From assembly GCF_028372415.1 (NCBI RefSeq), contig NC_092872.1, forward strand, positions 8,996,001-9,060,000: a stretch of 64,000 nt of DNA, in the 5' to 3' direction. The notes under the pieces are model-generated. The model saw only the letters and a program-made list of their open reading frames with translations, was not told the origin of the DNA and ran no database searches. This document shows, piece after piece, positions 1 to 11,084 of this stretch (within the stretch, counting starts at the first letter, position 1; every line of letters starts with the position of its first letter). Made by a program: the position numbers and the translations under genes. This DNA is from Notamacropus eugenii. Lineage: Eukaryota; Chordata; Mammalia; Diprotodontia; Macropodidae.

Positions 1-1108
1 CCGTGACAAACCTGTTCAGGAAATGGACCATCACCATGCGTAATGTCTCCTCCATGACACTGTCTAGCATTGGAGTCTGCTGCAGCATGCTATACTCAAC
101 AGTGATGGGCACTCCACCTGGTCTCATCTCTTGCCCCATATCACTAAGGACTCTTTCTGTCTCCTCCCTCACAGCCTTCAGAGCCTTGGGATTCTTCAGG
201 AGGAAGAGGAGGGCCCAGAAGGACACAACACCTGTGTTGCTCTGAGAAGCCCAGAGTAGTGTCAGATTATACTTGGTCTGTTCAATCTCAGACACTCCCA
301 TGTCAGCCAGGATCTGCTGAGTGGAAAGGATCCATTTACTCACATTATCTTTCTCCAGCATTTGTCTTGCAGAGAGAATATCCCAGAAGAAGTGTTTGAG
401 CCTCCTTATTTCTTGCTTCTCCTTGGACAGTGGCACAGAATGAAAGATCCGAGGAAAGAGAATGTCAAATTTTCTGAATTCCTCAAAGACTTTCTGGGAT
501 TGGAGGAGGTCCTGAGCATGGCCTCCCTTGCCATTAATAGGTGAGTTGCCAAATAAGGCCAGGTAACCAGCTCTAAAGACAATGTTGTAGCAGTATTGAA
601 AGAGACCATCCTGCTTCCACTCCTGGGGTCCTGGTCTCAAGTCAGCATCAGGTTCTAGCATCACGACCTTCAGACTATCCATCATGGCCTGGGTCAGACC
701 AACTAAACCAGTACTCATCAAGTGTTTTAAGCTGTTTTTCTTCATCATTTTTCTGTGATTTTTCGGTCTTCGAAAATCAAAGATTTTGAAAACCAGATCA
801 GATGCAAATTCAGAGAAGTCCAGTCTGTGTTCCTTCAGAATGGCATCAAAGGAGAAAAGGTCTGTGACATAGGTGATGTATCGACCAGCAAGCTGAACAG
901 TAAAGATGTCCCCATGACGTTCTTGCATCCTCTTCAGGAAACTGGCAACATCCTTATGGAAATCCATGGCATGGCCCAGCCAGGGGATAGGGCCTTTGTC
1001 CAGAGGAGGCTCTCTGGCTCTCCTGTGACGAAAGGCATCCAGCCTGTACAGCACTACCAGGACAGTGGTCACCAGGACTATCAACACAGAAGCCCAGAAT
1101 GCCATCAT
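1..1108 (-). CDS. CYP8B1: Sterol 12-alpha-hydroxylase CYP8B1, 5' part of an intronless gene, cut by the left edge
   Basis: The minus strand stays open for 369 codons from 1108 to the window edge, with no stop and no intron. Residues 4-20 form a hydrophobic N-terminal anchor, followed by a basic patch and the proline-rich hinge PPLDKGPIPWLGHA. The I-helix motif ASQSNTG lies at about 287-293 and the ExxR motif (E354-T-L-R357) near the edge. The series of matches to human CYP8B1 as I recall it (EFRKFD, SFWALL, PVLDSV/EETLR-type blocks) points to CYP8B1 rather than CYP7A1 or PTGIS, and the single exon is typical of CYP8B1. The enzyme is an ER-membrane haem monooxygenase that 12-alpha-hydroxylates 7-alpha-hydroxycholestenone on the way to cholic acid. 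The last 130 or so residues, with the haem-ligand cysteine, are outside the window, so integrity cannot be judged. Two adjacent ATGs exist; the second (1105-1103) has A at -3 and G at +4, the stronger context. Confidence 0.93.
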   Translation of the reverse strand, partial: MMAFWASVLIVLVTTVLVVLYRLDAFRHRRAREPPLDKGPIPWLGHAMDFHKDVASFLKRMQERHGDIFTVQLAGRYITYVTDLFSFDAILKEHRLDFSEFASDLVFKIFDFRRPKNHRKMMKKNSLKHLMSTGLVGLTQAMMDSLKVVMLEPDADLRPGPQEWKQDGLFQYCYNIVFRAGYLALFGNSPINGKGGHAQDLLQSQKVFEEFRKFDILFPRIFHSVPLSKEKQEIRRLKHFFWDILSARQMLEKDNVSKWILSTQQILADMGVSEIEQTKYNLTLLWASQSNTGVVSFWALLFLLKNPKALKAVREETERVLSDMGQEMRPGGVPITVEYSMLQQTPMLDSVMEETLRMVMVHFLNRFVT

Positions 1109-1178
1109 GACACCACAAGGAATGCTTGTTCCCAGGCCACTTAGGGAAGAATGAAAGTGCTTTTTGATGATGAGAAGC

Positions 1179-1185
1179 TTTTATA
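1179..1185 (-). promoter_or_regulatory. CYP8B1: TATA box of CYP8B1
   Basis: TATAAAA reads on the minus strand about 70 bp before the first ATG. With usual spacing, transcription would start near 1150 and leave a 5' leader of roughly 40-45 nt with no upstream ATG. Confidence 0.7.
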
Positions 1186-1209
1186 AGCCTAGGAAAGACT
1201 ACTGCTGCC

Positions 1210-1222
1210 TGTACCTTGTCCT
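1210..1222 (-). promoter_or_regulatory. CYP8B1: DR1-type nuclear receptor site with LRH-1 core
   Basis: The minus strand reads AGGACA-A-GGTACA, two degenerate half sites spaced by one base (DR1), with an embedded CAAGG core. HNF4-alpha and LRH-1 are established CYP8B1 regulators acting through overlapping proximal sites. The element lies about 25-40 bp upstream of the TATA box. The assignment is by motif only. Confidence 0.5.
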
Positions 1223-1243
1223 GTCCCTAACTTTCTACAAGAG

Positions 1244-1256
1244 GTTAATTATTACA
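1244..1256. promoter_or_regulatory. CYP8B1: HNF1-like site
   Basis: GTTAATTATTACA matches the HNF1 palindrome GTTAATNATTAAC except near its last positions. It sits about 60 bp upstream of the TATA box, next to the DR1-like site, which fits hepatocyte expression. Confidence 0.55.
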
Positions 1257-1337
1257 CGGGCTGTGTTATTCTAAACGTACAATGTTCAGAAACCTGAGGC
1301 CACCAAAGGGAGAACAGTCAGAAAAGGTCAGGAGTTA

Positions 1338-1446
1338 TTTAGGGAGGGGGTGACACAGGTCACACAGCTAGTAAGTGTCTGAGACAGCATTTGAACTCAG
1401 GTCTTCCTGACTAAGTCTAGCATTCTATCCACTGTGCCACCCTGGG
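1338..1446 (-). repeat. MIR-type SINE fragment
   Basis: The stretch holds the hallmark MIR words (reading plus: GTCACACAGCTAGTAAGTGTCTGAG, split here as its two halves, then TTGAACTCAGGTCTTCCTGACT and TATCCACTGTGCCACC). The tRNA-derived head is at the right, so the copy is antisense to the plus strand. Confidence 0.85.
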
Positions 1447-2892
1447 AATACAACTAGAATCACTTGATCCCTCATCCATAACATTTCCCATATCATTCCT
1501 CCATTTCTACTTCATGTCCTTTGGGTTTGTTTTTTGGTTTTTTTGTTTTTGCATTCTAATTCAGTGGATATTGTGAGTGACATCTCTAGGTGGGATAAAT
1601 GAAGAAAATGGCTCTTCCTCCAACACCTGTACTGACAAGGCAGTAGGAGGGACTCAGCCAGACATTATGTGAGGAGGAGAAGCCCAACGCATAACAAGTG
1701 GGAAAGCTCCTTTCTCCTTCTCCCGAGATCACTTCCCAGACTGTGGGATTCTCACCTGTTCCCCCTCCCTGCTTTTAAGCCCATCTCTTGAGGACCAGAG
1801 CGTGTCAGTGCTAGAAGGGACCTCAGCACTCAGGGTTCAACATCATCATTATGCAGAGGGAACCTAATGGGCATTTTATCTTCATTTCTCTGGACTGCAT
1901 CACCCACAATGGTTTGGGTCTCAGAGGGTTCCTTTAATTGGGAGGGGTCTGAACCTCACAGCCTAGAGAGCATGGGTGAGACAACTAAAAGAGTATGATA
2001 GGACTAGCATCCACAAGAGTCCTTGACAAGTAGGACTGGCTAAATTTCCCTAAAACCTTGCCAAATAGGCTGGCCTTATTTTTCTCTATGTAACACCACA
2101 CTTAGAGCTCCTTTGACCAACTCACAGTGACACTGACCGGGTTGGATGCCCAAAGGAGTGGCTGTTACTACTTCTAGAGACCTAGGGAGTCTACTAATTC
2201 TACCGCTAATGCTACTAAGGTGACTATCCTTCATACTAGCTCAGGAGCCACCACTGATAGACGTCTTAATTGGACAGTAAACTCAGTTCCTTAACAGTCA
2301 TTTATTTACTCAAGTGGTCTAGCAAAGACAATAGTTACATTGTATGCCCCCACATATCTGGGGCACACTCTCCCACAAGCATATTCAGAGCTCAGGAGAG
2401 GGAAAGAGTGGGCACAAACTTAAAATATCAAGGCAGTAAGGCACATGTGTAGGAGACATATCTGGCCAAGGCAACTCACACTTCTGGTACAGCAGGCACA
2501 GTGTCTCTACTAAAATAATGACCCACCTGGGCTTGCATCCCCTAGGATACAATCTAGTCTTCCTAAACTAGAATGGCAAATCTGCTGGTAAACTGAATGA
2601 AGACAATTGCTAGGTGGCTGTATGCGGTCTTGATTTTTCTATATGTAAACTTACTACATAGCACACCTCTGGACACATAGTGAGGGCTCAATACAGGTTT
2701 TTAAATTCATTCATTTCACTTTTTCATTCATGGGAACTTAAGGGACCCATAGCTGGGTAGGTGGGTACTGATGATTTGAGCTATTTGGCCACAGGGCTTT
2801 AGGGGCCATTTCACTCACTGGGAAAGGCATCTGAATGTCAGAGCCCAGAAGGAACAGAAAATGAGGGACCTTTATCTGAACAGAAGGGTTTT
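1447..2892. other. Unassigned DNA upstream of CYP8B1
   Basis: No gene is visible. About 1796-1860 resembles a worn MIR core and about 2655-2725 a worn L2/MIR tail (CACATAGTGAGGGCTCAATA). The remainder is unique-looking. Confidence 0.4.
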
Positions 2893-3027
2893 TGCTACAT
2901 TTTTTTTTGGAAGCAATCAGAGTTAAGTGAATTACTCAAGGTCACGCAGCTACTAAATGTCTGAGGCCAGATTTGGACTCAGGTCCTCCTGACTTCAAGC
3001 CTGGTGCTCTGTCCACCAAGCTTCCCC
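2893..3027 (-). repeat. MIR-type SINE fragment
   Basis: It contains AAGGTCACGCAGCTACTAAATG followed by GGACTCAGGTCCTCCTGACTT and CTGTCCACC, the usual antisense MIR order. A T-rich run lies at the left side. Confidence 0.85.
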
Positions 3028-3869
3028 TAAATAGATGAGTTTTAAAAGAGCTTCAAAGAAGAAGCCAAAAGAAGAATATGGCCACTGGGACCTAGCATGG
3101 ACAACAGAAACAGAAATGGCACCATGGCCCTGATAAGATGTGTGGGATTTACCTTCAAGAGAGCATGTATGCACTGGCATCAACTGACAGCTCAATAGAC
3201 CAACTCCAAAAGTCTACTGCTCTTGTCCACATGATGGACAGGAAGCCTCAATATGATTTCAGCAGCACTTTTATCCATGTATCCTGAAGGACCAACAGGA
3301 AGTCTCTCTCAAGTTCAAAGGAAGGAAGGGGAAGAAAATACAATTCTCGATGCCAACTGGGCTTTCCAGGCATGCCCAGATCTAATACAGAGGTGCTTTT
3401 GTGGGGCACAGAGCCCACTGCATCCCCTATCACTTGTAGGGTGCCTGGGGTGGGGTGGGGGAGTGAAGAAGATTGTTTCCTTTGATTGGCTGCTTGCATC
3501 TTCAAAACTAGTGAGACTGAGCCATTCACTCTCTTTCTGGCTGTGCTCTTTTCAGCAAATCTTATCTGCTGCACCCTCCATGAACTGAGCCAGAGAGAGG
3601 GGAGGCTCCCTGTATCCCCTGGCTCAGAGAAATGGACCTGATTTTGTTCTATGTTGTTTGTCCTCAGTTTCTGGCGCCACCCAATACCAGGAATTCAAGC
3701 CCTGGGACCTTGCCTCTATGATTGTAGACAGAGTGGTGCAGCCAGCCAACCTGGCATGAAAGTTCTGAAAAACCAAGGTGCCTAGGGCTGGAGCTCAAGG
3801 TGGGTTTTGGATTTGGAACTGGGACTGCACCCCTTCCCCTTCCCAGTTCCCCTACCTAACTCACTTTAA
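3028..3869. other. Unassigned DNA
   Basis: Two opposed open frames of about 110 codons overlap around 3248-3588, but neither shows a domain, splice context or codon pattern. No repeat family is recognised. Confidence 0.3.
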
Positions 3870-3882
3870 AAATGCTCTCTTG

Positions 3883-4305
3883 GAGTTTTTTCTGGTAGAC
3901 TTAGATTTTTGTAATAACACAAGAACTTCTTACCAAAAAAAAAAAAAAATCCCAGTGGAGGATCTCAAGGCAAAATGCCTGCCACACTCAGAGAGAGAAA
4001 TATGGAAGTCACTCACATATTGTAGCAGATCATGTTTGTGTATGTGTATGTGTTTGTGTATCATGTTCTGATTTGTTATACGATTTCTTTCATTTATCTT
4101 AGTCTGACTACATAGCATGACTATAGTGAAAATATACTCAATAGGAAAGTATATGTAGAATCTATACAGAATTGTATGCAGTCGTGGGGAGGGAGGGGGG
4201 TAGTGGGGAGTAGGTGGGGAGGGATAAAATCGCAATTGTATGGCAGTGATTGTTAAACATTACAAAATAAAAAAAAATAAAATAAAATAAAATAAAACAA
4301 AAAAA
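3883..4305 (+). mobile_element. 5'-truncated L1 3'-UTR insertion with TSD
   Basis: The segment matches the 3' ends of the other L1 copies here (3'-UTR words TTTTTTCTGGTAGACTT, GGCAAAATGCCT, ATAGTGAAAATATACTCAATAGG, then a G-rich block). It ends in an (AAAATA)n tail. It is flanked by AAATGCTCTCTTG (3870-3882) and AAATTCTCTCTTG (4306-4318), a 13-bp target duplication with one mismatch. Confidence 0.85.
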
Positions 4306-4764
4306 AAATTCTCTCTTGATTTCTGTCATAGGCCTGTTGATGCATTCCCTTTCCAGCTGCTCCTTGACTCAGGGGCACACCTTAACACTAAGTTTCTTTT
4401 CTTTTAAGAAAGGTAAGGGCTAAAGTTGTCTCTTGGGAAACTAGAACTGTACTGTTAACCCAACAAAGTCCTTTCCTTAACCTTATTGCCATGTGATCAC
4501 TCTCCACCATTTGCTGCTCTCAGTGTTGTCAGATTGAAAATGAACAAAGCTCAGAGAAGTGGGATGTGTTGTTGTCCTCAGCACTATCATTCCTGTAACC
4601 AGCATCATCTCATGGAGCCTGATTACAACTTAAAGAAAAGAAAAGAGATCACCTACAATCACCTCAGCAGAGCCAGGAGCTCCAGGGCAGAAGCTACAGA
4701 GAGGATTTAGGCTTAATATTAGTATAATCCCACAAAATGGCTGCTGAGCCCTGGGAAGTTAAGG

Positions 4765-4767
<3 letters not shown>

Positions 4768-4822
<55 letters not shown>

Positions 4823-4886
4823 CTCTCTCTCTGTCTCTCTCTCTGTTTCTCTCTCTCTGTCTCTCTCTCTGTTTCTCTGTCTCTTT
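4768..4886 (+). repeat. (CT)n microsatellite with GTTT interruptions
   Basis: A pure CT tract is followed by CT blocks regularly broken by TGTTTC and TGTC. The reading frames through it encode only Ser/Leu or Arg/Glu runs and are not genes. Confidence 0.97.
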
Positions 4887-5572
4887 TCTATATGTGGGCC
4901 CACTCATATGGACCAAGATTCAAGTCTAGGTAACAAGTTGAGCCTTTTTTTCCTTCTAACACTCTGCTTTCTTACTTCACTCAGAGCCCAGGGAAAATCA
5001 CTTAAAGCTGAGTTTTGGCTCAAGTCTGGGGTCCTCTTGGAGAGGGAGCAGAAAAAGATACTCCAGGTGCAATATGGATCAGGTATGGGACAAGTATAAA
5101 TTTCCTCCAGACAAAAGGAATGCCAAAACATGGAGCATGTAGTGATAAAGACTTAAATAGGAAGCAGTAACTTATAACTATCATCATAATATTGTCCCAG
5201 GAGCTGGGTACTGGAATATGAAAACATAACAAGCACTGAGATTTTTTTTCCAAATCATTCCCTTGAAGTCCATATCTTCTACCAAGCTAGGACAGGAACT
5301 ATGTTCATCCTCCTGGGATCCAAGAATTTCTGATGTTTTGAATTCATAAAGTTCCCTCCAATATTGGAAACATCCATCTCAGGATTGCTTTTGGGTCACC
5401 TTTGCCCAGAGAAATAAATGCAAAGAGAAGAGATAGCTAGAACCTTAATATATGACTTAGGTTCCTCTGTACAACCACCTCTTCTAGTAGCCATATTGTT
5501 AGAAAGATTTCTAGAGGAAAGACAAAGATTCCCAAGGTGGATGAGGCAAGCTTATTTATTTTATGTTTTTGT
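4887..5572. other. Unassigned DNA
   Basis: No gene or recognisable repeat is seen between the CT tract and the half-L1 target site. Confidence 0.3.
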
Positions 5573-6613
5573 AAGAAACAGGCATGCTGGGGGGCAGAGT
5601 CAAGATGGTGGAGTAGAAGGACAACCTGTAAGAGCTCTTCCCCTACAGCTCATAAAATACCTGTAAAAAATGGCCCTAAACAAACTCTAGAGCAGCAGAA
5701 GCCACAAAACGACAGAGTGAAAGAGATTTCCAGCCCAAGGCAACCTGGAAGGCCAACAGGAAAGGTCTATCACATGGGGCTTGGAGCAGAGTGCAGCCCA
5801 GCCTTGGTCACACAGTGTGGCAGAGACAGGACCTAAGCTGGCTTCAAGGTGCCGCTGTCAGCAGCTGTGGTTCCCAGGTTCCTCAACCCACAAACACCAG
5901 AGACAGCTTCAAAGGTCAGTGAGAAAGCTCTTTCACCTGGGTGAGAAGGGAGCAGGGTCCTCCTGCCCTAGCCCTGGACCCATGTGGCCCCAGGTGACCC
6001 CAGGAGGCAGCAGCCTACATTTTTAAGCCCTTGACCTAAACCCCTGGGGGAATTTCAGCCCAGAGTGGCAGCCCTGGGGTAAAGAAGAGTGCTGGCCTGG
6101 TGGAGCTGATGGAGGCTCTGGAGAGGGAATTCTACTCACAGATCCTGGGCAGAAAAGCTTGCTCCCAGACCAGAGTGCAGGCCAGGAGAGGAGTAAACTC
6201 CTCTCACTTTGGAGGAACTGAGAACTTACAGTGCCCCAGAGTATACCCTCCTCTTGACAAAGGACTCAAGTCTAATAACTGGCTGGGAAAATACCTGAAA
6301 AGGGGGGAAAAAATAAGTTTATAGAAGGTTGCTTTCTTGGTGAACAGGTATTTTCTTCCATCCTTTCACATAAGGAAGAACAATGCACACCATCAGAGGA
6401 AGATATAAAAGTCAAGGCTCCTGCATCCAAAATCTCCAAAACAAATGTGCAATGGTCTCAGGCCATGGAAGAGCTCAAAAAGGATTTTGAAAATCAAGTA
6501 TGAGAGGTGGAGGAAAAATTGGGAAGAGAAATGAGAGCAATGCAAGAAAATCATGAAAAAGAAGTCAACAGTTTGCTGGAGATCCCAAAACATGCTGAAG
6601 AAAATAACACCTT

Positions 6614-7323
6614 CATTTTTATTTTTTTTAACTCAATGAACATTTATTAAGTACTGAGTATGTTTAAAACACTGTGCTAGTATTAGGGATACCAAACAAA
6701 GCAAAAAACATTCTGTGCCCTAAAGAAGCTCACATTCCAATAGGCAGATACTGCATTTATATTTCCTTGTTTTGTCCTCATGTATACACGAAATTGAATA
6801 TATGGATCATTCAGAATCTCATAACACTGTCTTCACCTTTCTCCATTCACTGCTCCTGGAAGTTGCCAAAAAGCAACAAAGGTGGCCCATTAACTTCACC
6901 TGCTTTCTGCCTTTTCCTGATTGCCTGATAAAAGGATTGATAAATGAACAAATATTTATTTGTTTATTTTAAATTTTCAACATTCATTTCCACAAAATTT
7001 TGAGTTCCAAATTTTCTCACCATCTTTTTCATCCCCCCACCCCAAAATGCCTTGCATTCTGATTGCCCCTTCCACCAATGTGCCCTCACTACTAACACTC
7101 CTCCCTTCCCTTATCCCCATCTTCTCTTTTGTCCTATAGGGCAAGATAAATTTCTATACCCCATTACCTGTATTTCTTATTTCCCAGCTGTACGCAAAAA
7201 CAATTCTCAACATATGTTCCTAAAATTTTGAGTTCCAACTTCTCTTCCTTCCTCCCTCCCCACCCATCCTCATTGAGAAGGCAAAGCATTCAATATAGGC
7301 TATATATGTGTAGTTTTGCAAAT
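6614..7323 (-). mobile_element. Composite antisense insertion inside half-L1 copy 1
   Basis: The insert interrupts ORF1 at a point where copy 2 is continuous. It is flanked by AAAATAACACCTT (6601-6613) and AAAATAGCACCTT (7324-7336). It starts with a T-rich run and an L2-like tail (about 6620-6760). From about 6955 it carries an antisense L1/half-L1 3' end (AATTTTGAGTTCCAAATTTT words). Confidence 0.75.
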
Positions 7324-8078
7324 AAAATAGCACCTTTAAAAAGAGATTAACTCAAATGGCAAAAGAGGTCCAAAAAGTCAGTGAGGTGAAGAATGTTTTT
7401 AAAAAGCAGAATTAGGCAAATGGAAAAGGAGGTTCAAAAGCTCACTGAAGAAAATAGTTCTTTAAAAATTAGAATGGAACAGATGGAAGCTAATGACTTT
7501 ATGAAGAACCAAGAAATTACAAAACAAAACCAAAAGAATGGAAAAATAGAAGACTTCATGAAGTATCTCATTGGAAAAACAACTGACCTGGAAAATAGAT
7601 CCAGGAGAGACATTTAAAAATTATGGGACTACCTGAAAGCCATGATCAAAAAAAGAGCCTAGAACATCATCTTTCATGAAATTATCAAGGAAAACTGCCC
7701 TGATGTTCTAGAACCAGAGGGTAAAATAAATATTGAAAGAATCCACTGATCACCTCCTGAAAGAGATCTGAAAAGAAAAACTCCTAGGAATATTGTAACC
7801 AAATTCCAGAGTCCTCAGGTCAAGGAGAAAATATTACAAGTAGCCAGAAAGCAACAATTCAAGTATTGTGAAAATAGAATCAGGATAACACAAGATCTAG
7901 CAGCTTCTACATTAAGGGACTAAAGGACTTGGAATATGATATTCCAGAAGTCAAAGGACCTAGAATTAAAACCAAGAATCACCTACCCAGCAAAACTGAG
8001 TAAACTACTTCAGGGGAAAAAATGGTCATTCAATGAATAGAGGACTTTCAAGTATTCTTAATAAAAAAGACCAGAGCT

Positions 8079-9001
8079 ACGAAATCACTATTGATTAGAG
8101 TGATGCAAATCAAAACAACTCTGAGGTATCACATCACACCTATCAGATAGGTAAACATGACAGAACAGGAGGATGAGAAATGTTGGAGAGGACGTGGGAG
8201 AGTTGGAAGGCTAATTCATTGTTGGTGGAGCTGTGAGCTGATCCAACCATTCTGGAGGGCAGTTTGGAACTATGCCCAAAGGGCTATGAAAATATGCATA
8301 CCCTTTGACCCAGCAATATCTCTTCTAATGTTATATCCCAAAGAGATCACAAAAATGGGAAAGGGTCCCACATGTACAAAAATATTTATAGCAGTACTCT
8401 TTGTGGTGGCTGCAAACTGGAAATCAAGGGGATGCCCACCAATTGGGGAATGGCTGAATAAATCATGGTATATGAATGCAATGGAATACTATTATGCTAT
8501 AAGAAATGATGAACAGGAAAACTTCAGAGAGGCCTGGAAAGACTTATATGATTTCATGCTGAGTGAAAGGAGCAGAACCAGGAGAACTTTGTGCACAGCA
8601 ATGACCACAGTGTGCAAGAGTTTTTCTGGTAGACTTGAAACTTCATTGCAATGGAAGGACTTTAAAAAAAAACTCCCAATGGTCTTTTAAGGCAAAATGC
8701 CTTCCACATCCAGAGAAAGAACTACAGAATTCAATTGCAAAATGTAGCAGATCATTTTCTTTTGTATTACGTTTTCGTTTGTTATATGATTTCTCCCACT
8801 TATTTCAATTCTATACAGCACAACTATGGAGAAAATGTATTTAATAGGAATGTATTGTAGAACCTATATAAAATTGTATGCTGTCTTGGGGAGGGAAGGT
8901 GAAGGTAGGGAGAGGGAGGGGAAAAAATCCAAGTTATATGGTAGTGATTGCAGAGCACTCAAAATAAATAAAATTAATTTAAAAAAAGAAATTTTAAAAA
9001 G
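8079..9001 (+). mobile_element. 5'-truncated L1 insertion (ORF2 C-terminus and 3'-UTR) nested in half-L1 copy 1
   Basis: From 8157 the frame gives the ORF2 C-terminal region: CWRG..GRVG, IHCWWSC, FWRAVWNYAQRA, PFDPAISLL, then GEWLNKSWYMNAMEYYYAIRNDEQ. The L1 3'-UTR and an A-rich tail follow. AGACCAGAGCT occurs on both sides (8068-8078 and 9002-9012), so this is a separate later insertion, not the ORF2 of the host element. Confidence 0.88.
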
Positions 9002-9702
9002 AGACCAGAGCTGAATAGAAAATTTGACTTTCAATCACAAGAATCAAGAAAAGCATGAAAAGGTAAACAAGAAAGAAAAATCATAAGGGACTTACTAAAG
9101 TTGAACTGTTTATATTCCTACATGGACAGATAATATTTGTAACTCTTGAAATTTTTCTCAGTATTTGGAGGGATTATATACATATATACAGAAGGCACAG
9201 GGTGCGTTGAATAGGAAGGGATGATATTCAGACAAATAAAATTAAGGGGTGAGGGATGGAGGGAAATAGAGTTAGTCTTTCACAACATGACTGTTACGGA
9301 AGTCTTTAGCAAAGCTGCACATATACAGCCTATACTGAATTGCTTGCTTTCTCAGTGGGGATGGGTGAGGAGAGAGGAAGGGAAAAAAGTTGGAACTCAA
9401 AGTTTAAGGAATGAGTGTTGAGAATTGTTTTTGCATGCAACTGGGAAATAAGAAATACAGGTAATGTGGTATAGAAATCTAACTTGCCTTCCAAAAAAAA
9501 AGAGAGAAGATGGGGATAAGGGAAGGGAGGGGTGTGATAGAAGGGAGGGCAGATTGGGGAAAGGAGCTATCAGAATGCTTGGTGTTTTGGGGTGGGGGAG
9601 GGGAAAGATGGACAGAAAATTTGGAACTCAAATTCTTGTGGAAATGGATGTTGAAAACTAAAAATAAATTAATTAATTAAAAAAAGAAGCAGGCATGCTG
9701 CT

Positions 9703-10590
9703 AGAACATACACACACCTACAGAAACAAGAGCAAGCACCTTTATCCCTATCCAGAAATGCAAAGTCCCTTCCTCATTTCCTCATTGGTTGAGTACTTTG
9801 AGGTGCACAACTTACTAGTATTCCTACTTCATGTTTCCCCCAGATATGGTCCCCCCTCCCTCTACACACATTGCATGTGCATTAAAATGAGCTTTAGCTC
9901 CTCCTGGGGAAGAGAAATCAATATTTTAAAGCTATTAAGCATGCTTACTTTAAGCCATTTTTACCCTTTGTCTTATTCCTTACCAAAGACCCAGGTGAGG
10001 CTGGTGTCACTGTGACCTTTTCCTACTTTTCTCTTGACTCTAAGTATTTCTTGTTGCAAAAAAGCCATATCTGTGTGGAAACATAGTATTTTCATATCTA
10101 ACAACATATGAGGAGACAGTTTTATTTGTGGGGGGAGAAAGGGGCATTTTCTGAGTCCCAGAAAGAGGATGTTCCAAGCAACACATTCAGAAGAGTGGCA
10201 AGAAAAGAAAGAGCAGAAGCTGTTTTTCCTTCTGAAGCTCTTGCCACTGGCTTGGGTGAAACCAAAGGACAAAATATCAAGCCCTTCAGCACTAAGTTAG
10301 CACACATATGACCCACCAGAAGTCACTCAAAGACCTACAGATGAGGAAGGGCCCACCTGTTTGTACCCATTATACCTAAAATTTAGACCCATCAAAAGGG
10401 AAGTGGGCAGCTTCTGGAGGTAGTACAATCCTTCTACTTTAAGGCCGTAATACTGTGCAGGTATGACCACTTGTGGTGAACTTTACTCAAGAGAATTGAG
10501 GTCACTTGTCATGAACTCTCCTCTTCATCTCAAAAACTCCTGACATCTTCAAGTCTTTCCTCCTTTCCTTAATTCTGATCATGAGATAGC
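9703..10590. other. Unassigned DNA
   Basis: No gene or clear repeat seen. Overlapping open frames on both strands around 9970-10316 show no domain. Confidence 0.3.
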
Positions 10591-10599
10591 CCGTTTCCT

Positions 10600-10935
10600 T
10601 GCCAAAGCAAGCACTTTGTCCACCCAGGCATCTTCCAATTGCTTGCTGGATATCTCAGACTGGATGTCCCTTAGGCATCTCAAACTCAGCATGTCCAAAA
10701 CAGAACTTATCCTATTTCTCCCAAAACCCTATCCTCTTCCAAATTTGCCCATTTGTGTCCAAGGTACAATCATTTTTTCAGCCTCCCAAGTTGTTCATAT
10801 TTGTTTGTTTGTCTCCCTCATCTGGTTGTGAGCTCCTTGAGGGCAGGGACTGCTTTTTGCTGCTCTTTGTATCCCCAGGGCTTAGCACAGGGCCTGGCAC
10901 ATAGTAGGTGCTTAATAAATGTTTATTGACTGATT
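10600..10935 (+). mobile_element. CR1/L2-clade LINE fragment with 3' tail
   Basis: A frame reads DWMSLRHLKLSMSKTELI, a block found in reverse transcriptase C-termini of the CR1/L2 clade. The 3' portion carries the typical ending GAGGGCAGGGACTG, GGCACATAGTAGGTGC and AATAAATGTTTATTGACTGA. Confidence 0.8.
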
Positions 10936-11084
10936 GGCAGAGGATGGAGGGCTGTGTGAAGAACAGAGAAAAGGCCACTTAGGTTGGATCACAGAGTGTA
11001 GGAAGAGTAATGTAAGGTCTGAACCACAGGCATTTCCAAAGGCTGGAAATTAAGCAGGAGATGGAATTAGAATGACACAGCAAG

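Larger units (their letters stand above)
5590..9685 (+). mobile_element. Half-L1 (HAL1-like) retrotransposon, copy 1, with two nested insertions
   Basis: A 5' region starting GGGGGGCAGAGTCAAGATGG leads into an L1 ORF1-type frame. First comes a lysine/glutamate-rich coiled-coil stretch (about 7390-7590), then the RRM-like core (words NRSRRD, LPESHDQ, NCPDVLEPEG, TYPAK, about 7590-8070 and 9001-9060). It then passes straight into a purine-rich spacer and A-rich tail, with no ORF2. The reading frame has many stops, so the copy is dead. The whole unit is bracketed by AAGAAACAGGCATGCTG (5573-5589) and AAGAAGCAGGCATGCTG (9686-9702). Removing the two insertions listed separately leaves an element of about 2.5 kb. 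Confidence 0.85.

Noticed and set aside
4694..5099. Arg/Glu-rich and Ser/Leu-rich frames
   Set aside because: Translations of the (CT)n microsatellite.
8157..8690. 177-codon frame as a host gene
   Set aside because: It is the C-terminus of L1 ORF2, within an insertion flanked by AGACCAGAGCT repeats.
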